This document shows, piece after piece, positions 12,101 through 17,134 of a stretch of 64,000 bases of DNA. Source of the stretch: Chengkuizengella sp. SCS-71B (GTDB lineage Bacteria; Bacillota; Bacilli; Paenibacillales; KCTC-33759); assembly GCF_040100845.1 (NCBI RefSeq), contig NZ_JAZHSH010000001.1:3704501-3768500 (forward strand), read 5' to 3'. Under the pieces are notes generated by a model that had not been told where the DNA came from, did no database searches, and saw nothing but the letters and a program-made list of their open reading frames with translations. Position 1 is the first letter of the stretch; each line of letters starts with the position of its first letter. The position numbers and the translations under genes are program-made.

Positions 12101-12649
12101 ATATGCCGTTCTATAATCATACGTTGTATTACCTTCTGAATAGAAGTATAGGTAATATCCACCTACTTTATGCCAACTATAAGTTTGATTTGCATCCAAT
12201 TCTGTAACATACCAAGTATAACCAGACTCTGTTATCGTTCCATCAAAACCTTCATTTAAATTTATAGGAATCGCCTTTTCTCTACTCAAACCATCTGGTA
12301 CTTCTTCAATCACAGGTTCCTCTTGGAGCAGTTCTTCAGTTACTGGTGTCTCTTCAATGTCAGATTCTTCAGTTGCTGTTGCATCTTCAGCCACAGCGGG
12401 CTCTTCTCCAGTCACTGGCACATCTTCTATGACTGGTGATTCTTTCGGTACTTCTTCACCTACTGGTATCTCTTCAGTAACTGCTTCTTCAACTTGTGCT
12501 TCTTCGATCACTGGAGTTTCCTCAGTAACTTGTGGCACTTCACTTTTAAGTGGTAAAAAATCCTCACCAGCATAAGTTGGAAAGATCGAGCTGCTTAAAA
12601 AAATGAAAATAAAAATGATACGTAAACTGTTGTTAAAAATCCTTTTCAC
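3137..12649 (-). CDS. Giant secreted RHS/YD-repeat toxin with AHH nuclease tip
   Basis: 3170 residues, starting at GTG with an AGGGGAG site 8 bp upstream. Order of parts: Sec signal peptide (1-27, cut near TYA); Glu/Val/Pro-rich stalk (about 30-118); twelve tandem domains of about 98 residues (about 120-1300), each with an 'FEGTITDSGYTWYITELD' strand and ending 'TYYLKIEGSSG.SWSLNPAEAG', resembling PPC-like beta domains; a unique beta-rich region (1300-1480); a DUF6531-like ADPVDTSSGAMV entry (about 1500); a long YD-repeat shell (about 1560-2880); the RHS core end RARYYNPEIKRFINRD (about 2896); a linker; and an AHH-motif HNH/EndoVII nuclease (A3081-H3082-H3083, then NLVWAPNRVKGQHG). RHS shells encapsulate a toxin and release it into competitors. 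Secretion and surface display are inferred from the signal peptide. The immunity gene follows directly. Confidence 0.92.
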   Translation of the reverse strand: MKRIFNNSLRIIFIFIFLSSSIFPTYAGEDFLPLKSEVPQVTEETPVIEEAQVEEAVTEEIPVGEEVPKESPVIEDVPVTGEEPAVAEDATATEESDIEETPVTEELLQEEPVIEEVPDGLSREKAIPINLNEGFDGTITESGYTWYVTELDANQTYSWHKVGGYYLYFYSEGNTTYDYRTAYSKDMAFDYTPSSTGTYYLKIEGISGRENWSLNPAEAGMTRKTVIPIDLSNGFEGKVTNAKKTWYITELDANQTYSWHKLGGNYLSFYPESSTSYDYRSPYSNNTAFDFTPSTTGTYYLKIEGSSGASWSLKSAEAGMTYKTAIPIDLSGSFEGTITDSGYARYITELDSNQTYSWHKQGGGYLYFYPVGSSTYDYRSADSSNTAFDFTPSTTGEYYVVIKGSSGKSWSLNPAEAGMTYKTAIPIDLSGGFEGTITDTGYSRYITELDANQTYSLHKQGGRYLYFYPAGSSTYDYRSADSSNTAFDFTPSTTGEYYIVIKGSSGNSWSLNPAVEAGKTKELAILVDLNRGFEGEITDAAQTWYITELDENQTYHLQRVGGDYLYFYPEGSTSYEYRSARTNPSFDFTPSATGTYYLQITGSVGGTWSLNSAEQGMTKETAIALDINEGIEGTIKGAGYTWYVTELDTNQSYSLHKLGGNYLSFYPESSTSYDYRSPYSNNTAFDFTPSTTGTYYLKIEGSSGASWSLKSAEAGMTYKTAIPIDLSGSFEGTITDSGYARYITELDSNQTYSWHKQGGGYLYFYPVGSSTYDYRSADSSNTAFDFTPSTTGEYYVVIKGSSGNSWSLNPAEAGMTYKTAIPIDLSGSFEGTITDTGYSRYITELDANQTYSLHKQGGRYLYFYPAVSSTYDYRSADSSNTAFDYTPSTTGEYYIVIKGSSGNSWSLNPAVEAGKTKELAILVDLNRGFEGVITDAAQTWYITELDENQTYHLQRVGGDYLYFYPEGSTSYEYRSARTNPSFDFTPSATGTYYLQITGSVGGTWSLNPAEQGMTKETAIALDINEGIEGTIKGAGYTWYVTELDTNQTYSLHKLGGNYLSFYPESSTSYDYRSPYSNNTAFDFTPSTTGTYYLKIEGSSGASWSLKSAEAGMTYKTAIPIDLSGSFEGTITDSGYARYITELDANQTYSWHKQGGGYLYFYPVGSSTYDYRSADSSNTAFDYTPSTTGEYYVVIKGSSGNSWSLNPVEPGTTRGTAFTANLNHEFEGTITNQGYTWYKTELGSSQTYSLQNVGGESVSIYPENETTSIYTSDSSVEFTPPHSGVYYIKVTGEKGSTWSLLSAAFGSKLLNQYYSGVNLEYEDFYGLNFGDSTTSTDYIYVSPTVALGGDTEGFVALPSSSYLTIGYDYEIIDKPGVPDIFITEQGAAGDQAEIYVSSYDNEFVFLGMASGGTTTSFDLADIGFDQPVVAVAVVGIDMAGNSPGFDLVHVSGITNGKIAYIPSGLGFYLPVPLNPTPISGSEAKKQIERIDYYAFADMRSYHADPVDTSSGAMVINKNLLQLHGPQKLNFKLDYHSLLLNEGAVGVGWSHNYDAYLEQESEYSVMIHWSNHQKNRFIKNEDGTYDSYDKATQFDQLTQHEDGSYTLKRKDQRIYQFDAAGKLVEQINKHGKSITFQYDDSTNQLIKVIEEDTGTYFGFEYTDNRLTKVTDNLARTMLFQYDENNHLTQITNTRNEVITYTYDELGRVLTSTEQGVQTFVNTYDESGRVVTQDDGVEGNAITTFQYDEEIEPGYLTTIVTKRDGQTKKLIHDYQYRLVKIEDELGHITTMAYDGLGNLIQETDALNQTKQFKYDEMGNTIEIIDPAENKTIMTYDERNNLLTRTNVTGHKTEFTYDESNRLIQVTNPEGFQQSLTYDELGYVQRQVDFNGAETLFTNINGMLQEKQDPNGNIVKYEYDEVGRLIKESFSETEAITYAYDALDHLIQQTDQLGNTTQFTYDMQGNLLSETNALGESTTYTYNANGKLISVEDRLGHTILYAYDPEDRLQKITDPLGHETVQTYDAKGRVIQITDPMRYVTTKEYNAIDQLISETDAEGNRESFTYDTLGYLSTKTDKNGNTTSMTHNAIGQLIQVTDALEGTSTFTVDSRGNITKEVDALGKETLFTYDGMGNVLTKTDALGYVTSFTYDGNGNLISETDAENQTTQYSFNHLNQLTKTTDAKGNIIENTYDVKGRILSTTDPLGHTVAFSYDALDRLVSTTDEVGNSETNTYDNMDRLISTTDPEGNTNTFSYDALGNLLSETNALHGVTQFTYDLNNNVITKTDALGNVMTNTYNKMNDLIQEADALGQLTQYAYDKEGRLTQVTDALGNTTTTTYDEIGRQTGITDALGHTLTTQYDAVGNLISQKDAKENQITLIVYNDGDQPIQMTDALGNTTTQAYGKNGRLTTLTDPLGNNQTYQYDVVNQLTQVVDAMGGISQQSFDSKGQLLAFTDANGVQTSFEYDEAGRLIKETFDSGGGISYQYDGRDLVTEKKNAREQVITYAYDEVERLIQTNTPESEVSRTYDENHNLLTVTDQEGKTITRTYDALDRIVSYVDENGNRIEYRYDEVGNLSQLIYPDGKTVIYTYDEAQNFKSVTDWAGRVTSYTYDENNRPISTVRPDGSKETRTYDVAGQLIELIDETKDGDIIHQETFTYDASSNVKTEGDKNYLYDELNRLTQADNFINPFHPSSVNYQYGYDIGGNIQTIQESTDGSTEETNMTYTSDNRIETYNGESVLYDADGNMIQGPLQGTMQQMEYDSQNRLIRAGDFTYTYNAEDIRTSMTHTSTNETIYQVVNPHAVYSQLLMEVDEEGNPLTYYVYGLGVVSQEDANGNYSVYHYDRRGSTVALTNIEGIITDQYAYSPYGELIYSEGTTNHPFLYNGRYGVMTDENDLYYMRARYYNPEIKRFINRDVVQGSISSSLSLNKYAYVNGNPISYIDPFGLSRESDDVGFLGKAWDVTKTAGVATANFLVMDDARTLMDSDASFTAKVVAGASLFPAGKVLKLGKLVGKATNETNDLSKVVKHNDPPSLSYPMSGDNIGIQLRKDTVKSTLSVDKIDYGAYLKKNIGDPPNDMYDPHAHHIVFKKGNGKSQKELVKVGQEILREYDIDPILGLENLVWAPNRVKGQHGIEALRNVVDNIKKVRDAGGDRDDMVEMLDKLGDIAKRRR
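8990..11890 (-). repeat. 1188-bp super-repeat of four beta domains inside the RHS gene
   Basis: Equivalent Met codons at 11989, 10801 and 9613 are spaced exactly 1188 bp (396 codons, four domains). Domains 2, 6 and 10, domains 3, 7 and 11, domains 4 and 8, and domains 5 and 9 are nearly identical in protein and DNA. About 2.4 copies are present. The near identity points to recent unequal exchange, and this region is prone to length variation and to assembly collapse. Confidence 0.9.
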
Positions 12650-12695
12650 CTAATACTCCCCTTTTCTTCCATTAAATTGTAGTGTATTTTGGGAT

Positions 12696-12743
12696 GTCAA
12701 AAATCCTCGACCTACAAAACTTGCCGAGGGTTTTGACTTTTTT
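12696..12743. terminator. Strong hairpin in the rhs leader
   Basis: GTCAAAAATCCTCG (12696-12709) pairs with CGAGGGTTTTGAC (12725-12737), a 13-bp stem with one bulge and a 15-nt loop. On the plus strand it is followed by six T, a classic intrinsic terminator shape. On the minus strand it lies 47 nt upstream of the rhs GTG, inside the probable leader. It may block plus-strand read-out or act as an attenuator of rhs; which one cannot be told from sequence. Confidence 0.5.
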
Positions 12744-12951
12744 CCTATACTTAAAATACTATTGGAATATAGTGGGGAAGTCTAGAAGTCATTTAGTACT
12801 ATTTGTAAGCTGAAAATGGGACTTTCCTTAGACCATTGGACTCATATAAAATACAAATAATAGTATGTATATGTAAAATTTTAAAAGATATTGATTTATT
12901 TGATATAGCTTCATTATTACTTAATATGATAATGACAAGTTATTTTATAAG

Positions 12952-12994
12952 AAAAAAAGAACATTCATCTCTGCAAAAAACGAATGTCCTTTTC
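12952..12994 (-). terminator. Terminator after the DUF5692-like gene
   Basis: On the minus strand a stem AAGGACATTC/GAATGTTCTT with one mismatch and a 15-nt loop ends in a run of seven T, 24 bp past the stop of the membrane protein gene. The remaining bases up to the rhs leader (12744-12950) show no gene. Confidence 0.7.
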
Positions 12995-13017
12995 TGTATC
13001 ATTTTATCAAATTTTTT

Positions 13018-13863
13018 CTAAGCTGTTGCTTTCTGGCGTCTAAAACTTTTTTCAGCTTTACCTGTGTGCAGTTGCCACATATGCCAGAATAAATATGGAA
13101 CCATTAAGGCGAAATTAATGATACCCCACATTTTTAATACTTCTGCATTTTGCCAAGAAGAAGTATCCATGACTTGCGGGAATATATCAAAACTGGCTCT
13201 TAACAATAAATGTGCAGCTAGTGTATACACTCGAGCTATAATATACAGTTCTGGACGTTTCTTTAAGATCGGATAAATTTCTGCTGCAAGCAAAATACAT
13301 AAAGAAGCACCAAAGTATATCGGGCTTTCAGCATAAACAAAACAAGCATTCCATGTTGTATACAGGAAGTTCCAGGGTGCTGTCGTATAAGCAACTAGAT
13401 CACCATATGATTTGGAAGCAGCTATTTTTTTATTTGTGATTTCCCAAAACTTTGGAGCGAAAGGAATCGTTACACAAAGCAAGAAACCCGTAAGGGCGTT
13501 GTAATAGTTGCCCATGGTTGCATCTTTAATTGTTGCTTCTAAAATATTCAAAAATAAAATAGCATAGAAAAACCAAAGAAACTCTTTATGTTTCAAAACG
13601 TTCCAAACTTTCCCCTGCCTATCTTCATAGACAGCAATGCGGGAGAAACAAACGATAATGGTTGGTAAAATAACACTTAAAATCTTTACCCATCTGAACC
13701 AACCCTCAACACCACCCATCATCCAAAGGGGAAAAGTCAATAAAGATGCTGTCCAAAAATAAGCTGAAAATTTATAATACTTTCTAAAAAATGCAATGAT
13801 AAATAATAAAATAATGAAATAGACAGGCATGGAAATGATATGAGGCCAGATATCGATATTCAT
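13018..13863 (-). CDS. Polytopic membrane protein, DUF5692-like
   Basis: 281 residues with about eight hydrophobic segments (for example 11-27, 36-50, 62-76, 97-113, 122-135, 190-200, 210-220, 250-262). Conserved-looking motifs are GWFRWVKILSV near residue 55, GNYYNALTGF near 118, and APWNFLYTTWNACFVYAESPIYFG near 165. These fit the uncharacterised DUF5692 membrane family as I recall it. No transport or enzyme motif is visible, so no function is assigned. It has an AGGAG site 10 bp before the ATG. It stands alone between two terminators, so it is probably monocistronic. Confidence 0.6.
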   Translation of the reverse strand: MNIDIWPHIISMPVYFIILLFIIAFFRKYYKFSAYFWTASLLTFPLWMMGGVEGWFRWVKILSVILPTIIVCFSRIAVYEDRQGKVWNVLKHKEFLWFFYAILFLNILEATIKDATMGNYYNALTGFLLCVTIPFAPKFWEITNKKIAASKSYGDLVAYTTAPWNFLYTTWNACFVYAESPIYFGASLCILLAAEIYPILKKRPELYIIARVYTLAAHLLLRASFDIFPQVMDTSSWQNAEVLKMWGIINFALMVPYLFWHMWQLHTGKAEKSFRRQKATA

Positions 13864-14013
13864 AATAGCTCATCTCCTAGTGATTTTAGTATATAAATTA
13901 AACATAATGAATGTACTATATGTTTTTATTATATAAACAGTAGGTTCAATGAGCTGTGATATTATTCACATAGTAAATATCAACAATTTACGATTTAGTG
14001 AAATATGAGTAAA

Positions 14014-14050
14014 ATAAATGACCCCGGCAATAAAAACCGAAGTCATTTAT
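14014..14050 (-). terminator. Terminator downstream of the aminotransferase gene
   Basis: ATAAATGAC (14014-14022) pairs perfectly with GTCATTTAT (14042-14050), with CCGG/CCG inside. The minus-strand transcript then runs into TTATTTTA. It probably ends the tetR-aminotransferase unit. The gene-free stretch from here to the DUF5692-like gene shows nothing else. Confidence 0.6.
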
Positions 14051-14065
14051 CCAAAAATATTTTGC
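14046..14065. repeat. 20-bp exact repeat, copy 1
   Basis: TTTATCCAAAAATATTTTGC occurs here and, identically and in the same orientation, at 40988-41007. Both copies lie just past the end of a gene. The origin is unknown; it could be the footprint of a small mobile element. Confidence 0.6.
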
Positions 14066-14074
14066 GTACAGACG

Positions 14075-14155
14075 CCCACCTCTATAGGTGGGATCTTCAA
14101 ATCATGTGGAGTAGGGTCTCCATCTGATTTCTCGATGTTTAAGCAAAGCTTAAAC
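14075..14155. other. Two perfect hairpins, possible insertion-element end
   Basis: CCCACCT-CTAT-AGGTGGG (14075-14092) and GTTTAAGC-AAA-GCTTAAAC (14137-14155) lie within 80 bp, between the aminotransferase stop and its terminator. Closely spaced hairpins of this kind occur at the ends of IS200/IS605-type elements. No TnpA or TnpB remnant is present, so the assignment is tentative. They may simply be transcript structures. Confidence 0.3.
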
Positions 14156-14169
14156 GAGTTCACTCACTG

Positions 14170-15624
14170 TTATACTCCTTCTATATTTTGAAAAACACGA
14201 TCAAAGCGCTCTAATGCATCATCGATCACATCATCCGTATCTGCCAAACTAGTATATAATCTGCTTCCTGCCAATGTAATGATTCCCTCGGCTAAATAAG
14301 CAGCACCCATTTCCTCCATCATATGTTTGCGTTTTTTTATCTCTCCTAAAGCACTGATGATATTAATACCTAGTTTCACAAACATCGCTGCAGCCGTTTC
14401 AAGATGACAAATCGATCCCTGATTATAAGCTACGAAAGGTAAGTTATATCTATCTATGATTTCATTTAGCCCTTCTGTTAAACGATCCCCCGCTCTGCCT
14501 GCTACTTCACAAGCGTTTGTTTTTTCAATCTCTTTAATTGTATAGTATCCTGCAAGTGCACTTAAAGGATTTGCAGCTAATGTCCCTCCTACATACGCTC
14601 TTTTTTTGCCGCTTTCAAGACCTGCTGCTAAACGAGACATCAAATCTTTTCTTCCTCCAATTCCTCCTGCTGAAGGATACCCACCTGCAATGACTTTGCC
14701 AAAAATCGTTAAATCCGGTTTCACATCAAAATATCCTTGTGCTCCACCTAAACCCATTCTAAATCCAGTAACAACTTCATCAAAAATAAGTAAAGTATCA
14801 AATTCGTCACACAATTTACGAACTTGCTGATTATATTCCTTATTTACTGGTCTAGTTCCACTCTCAGGACCAACAGGTTCTACAATGACACAAGCAGTAC
14901 CACCTCTAAGCTTGTTCAACTTTAACTGCCTTCTTAAAGCGGATAAATCATTTGGTTTTACTTCTTGTGTGTGTCGTGTGCTCGTTCTTGGAATACCATG
15001 TGCTTCAAACCTACGAGTTCCCGGTATCTTCAAACCATATACTACCTGATCACTCCACCCGTGATAAGCCCCACCGATCTTGATTACTTTCTTTTTACCA
15101 GTGACTAATCTTGAAATACGAATGGCAGCCATCACAGATTCCGTTCCACTACCTAACATACGATACATCTCTATTGATGGCATATGGTGATTGATTAATT
15201 TGGCTAACTTATATTCATACTCATGAAACAAACCTGTTACAGGTCCGCAATCATTAATTAACTCTATTACTTTCTCTCTCACTGGTTTATAATTATTTCC
15301 TAAAATAATAGGTCCGCCTGATTGAAGAAAATCAATGTATTGATTGCCATCAATATCCCACAGGTAAGCTCCTTCTGCTTTATTAATAACGATAGGAAAT
15401 GGATAGTTAAAAGCTAAATTATGCTGTACACCACCAGGAATAAAGTTTTTAGCTTCTGTAACCATCTCTTTTGATTTCACACACTTTGTGTCAAAATAAT
15501 CCATCACCTTCTCCATTGCTTCTCTTTTAACTGGTCTTGTAGGCTGTTTCATCAGGTGATCTAGTCCAGCATATATTTTTTCAGTATTATGCCAGCTTGA
15601 GATTGCATATCCTTTTTTCTCCAT
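14170..15624 (-). CDS. Class III PLP aminotransferase, glutamate-1-semialdehyde aminomutase-like
   Basis: 484 residues from the ATG at 15624. An in-frame GTG 9 bp upstream is rejected because the AGGTG site would be too close to it, whereas it is about 8 bp from the ATG. Residues about 60-480 are a fold-type I PLP enzyme with PGGVQHNLAFNYPFPI and YLWDIDGNQYIDF near the start, GSGTESVMAAIR (phosphate contact), LLIFDEVVTGFR (Asp binding the pyridine N), and FG-K310-VIAGGYP (Schiff-base Lys). The first 60 residues are an extension absent from HemL. The locus (kinase, aldolase, MFS) suggests a catabolic aminotransferase rather than heme synthesis; the substrate is unknown. It lies downstream of tetR, separated by a duplicated segment, and is probably under that regulator. 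Confidence 0.85.
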   Translation of the reverse strand: MEKKGYAISSWHNTEKIYAGLDHLMKQPTRPVKREAMEKVMDYFDTKCVKSKEMVTEAKNFIPGGVQHNLAFNYPFPIVINKAEGAYLWDIDGNQYIDFLQSGGPIILGNNYKPVREKVIELINDCGPVTGLFHEYEYKLAKLINHHMPSIEMYRMLGSGTESVMAAIRISRLVTGKKKVIKIGGAYHGWSDQVVYGLKIPGTRRFEAHGIPRTSTRHTQEVKPNDLSALRRQLKLNKLRGGTACVIVEPVGPESGTRPVNKEYNQQVRKLCDEFDTLLIFDEVVTGFRMGLGGAQGYFDVKPDLTIFGKVIAGGYPSAGGIGGRKDLMSRLAAGLESGKKRAYVGGTLAANPLSALAGYYTIKEIEKTNACEVAGRAGDRLTEGLNEIIDRYNLPFVAYNQGSICHLETAAAMFVKLGINIISALGEIKKRKHMMEEMGAAYLAEGIITLAGSRLYTSLADTDDVIDDALERFDRVFQNIEGV

Positions 15625-16244
15625 TAAAAACACACCTCATTCAATCAATTTATTTTATATACTTTAATTCCATGAAAAACCAACTGTAAACTTCTTTCTA
15701 ATTCAGCTACTGAACCCCTACTGCCCTCTTGCTCTAACCATTTAAACAAAACACCATAATAACTGCCCATCAGTAAAGTTACGATATCAGTATAGGAGTT
15801 ATCTTCCGAAATTTCTTTTTGCTCTTGACCTTTCTGTACTAAATCCTCTTCTGTAACCATCTCTTTTGATTTCACACACTTTGTGTCAAAATAATCCATC
15901 ACCTTCTCCATTGCTTCTCTTTTAACTGGTCTTGTAGGCTGTTTCATCAGGTGATCTAGTCCAGCATATATTTTTTCAGTATTATGCCAGCTTGAGATTG
16001 CATATCCTTTTTTCTCCATTAAAAACACACCTCATTCAATCAATTTATTTTATATACTTTAATTCCATGAAAAACCAACTGTAAACTTCTTTCTAATTCA
16101 GCTACTGAACCCCTACTGCCCTCTTGCTCTAACCATTTAAACAAAACACCATAATAACTGCCCATCAGTAAAGTTACGATATCAGTATAGGAGTTATCTT
16201 CCGAAATTTCTTTTTGCTCTTGACCTTTCTGTACTAAATCCTCT
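15455..16244. repeat. Perfect 395-bp tandem duplication
   Basis: Bases 15455-15849 and 15850-16244 read as identical, a direct tandem repeat of 395 bp. The unit holds the first ~57 codons of the aminotransferase, its ribosome binding site, the intergenic spacer and the last ~67 codons of tetR. Both parent genes stay intact because each keeps one full copy, while the middle junction makes a chimera. Identity of both copies means a very recent event, or an assembly artefact. Confidence 0.9.
15645..16019 (-). pseudogene. Chimeric ORF: aminotransferase N-terminus joined to TetR C-terminus
   Basis: 124 residues from the ATG at 16019, which has the same AGGTG site as the true aminotransferase gene. 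Residues 1-57 equal the N-terminus of the aminotransferase and the rest equals the C-terminal 67 residues of the TetR protein. The ORF arises from the tandem duplication and stays in frame by chance. It lacks the PLP fold and the DNA-binding helix-turn-helix. The TetR part keeps ligand/dimerisation helices, so a translated product could interfere with TetR dimers; that is speculation. Best treated as a duplication by-product. Confidence 0.75.
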
Positions 16245-16639
16245 AATGACTTTCTTATTTTTGAAAATGGAGATTCTACCGTTCCTTCGTTAATCATCGC
16301 CGTAAAAAGAACTCGCCCAGTAAGCTCTAAATATGGAATGGAATCTTCTAAAAGCCGAATCATTATTTGACTTATTTTTTCAAATATATTGGAGGTTTGA
16401 AACTCTTCATCCTGCAATAACTCTAGTACATCCGCTACTTCTTCCTCAGCAATACCAATTAACAAACTTTCTTTATTTGGAAAATGTTTAAAAAATGTAC
16501 TCTTAGCAATATCCGTCATTTCAGTGATTTCTTCAATCGATGTGTGCTCATAACCTTGATCACGAAATAAATGTCGTGCTGATTTAAGAATGTTTGCTGT
16601 AGTTTCCATCTTTTTACGTTCTCTGCGTGATAGTTCCAT
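16040..16639 (-). CDS. TetR/AcrR family transcriptional regulator
   Basis: 199 residues with the standard TetR architecture. The N-terminal helix-turn-helix covers about residues 12-58 (ILKSARHLFRDQGYEHTSIEEITEMTDIAKSTFFKHFPNKESLL). A variable all-helical ligand/dimer domain follows. The start is supported by GAGGAGG 4-5 bp before the ATG. It is the first gene of the minus-strand unit that includes the aminotransferase, and is divergent from the kinase-MFS-aldolase unit. It probably represses one or both units, with an operator candidate in the divergent region. The effector is unknown. Its last 67 codons are duplicated downstream. Confidence 0.9.
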   Translation of the reverse strand: MELSRRERKKMETTANILKSARHLFRDQGYEHTSIEEITEMTDIAKSTFFKHFPNKESLLIGIAEEEVADVLELLQDEEFQTSNIFEKISQIMIRLLEDSIPYLELTGRVLFTAMINEGTVESPFSKIRKSLEDLVQKGQEQKEISEDNSYTDIVTLLMGSYYGVLFKWLEQEGSRGSVAELERSLQLVFHGIKVYKIN

Positions 16640-17134
16640 ATTTCCTCCTCTTTTCCCAATACTTATAAAATTAATTTAAAGGGCTTCTAATATCCCTTCA
16701 TAATGAAATTGAATTAATTTCATTTTGTGAACAAACTGTGAAAAAATTATGTTAAGATGACCATTTTCCTCTATACAATGAATAGATCGTGTATTATACT
16801 GTAAGATATAACCATTATACACCAGTATTTTTTTATAATCCATCATTATTTTATATCTAAATATATAAATATACTTAAGTACACTTTTAGTATTATAACT
16901 ATTGAATATACAGATAAATATCACAATATACTTTTCATCGTGACACCTAAAAATCCACAACACATTTATCATTGCAACCTACTTCATATCTTGGTTTAAC
17001 GACATCATCTCATCAAAAATTAGAAAACAAACTCAATCATTAAGTCCATTAGTAAACTAAGTTCCACATGACATAAGAAAACTACAATTATGTGCAAATA
17101 CAAAAAGTAAAGGCAATTTATATGGAGGTTAAAT
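16640..17134. promoter_or_regulatory. Divergent control region tetR / kinase
   Basis: 495 bp, very AT-rich and gene-free; a 98-codon minus-strand ORF here is low-complexity and has no ribosome binding site. At 702-724 of the 16-kb block (16702-16724) is a perfect 9-bp inverted repeat, AATGAAATT-N5-AATTTCATT, 63 bp upstream of the tetR ATG. Size and symmetry suit a TetR dimer, so this is the best operator candidate for autoregulation and control of the catabolic genes. Promoter hexamers could not be placed with confidence. Confidence 0.5.

Noticed and set aside
16676..16972. 98-codon minus-strand ORF between tetR and the kinase gene
   Set aside because: Very AT-rich, low-complexity (Ile/Tyr/Asn) translation without a ribosome binding site, and it covers the divergent control region.
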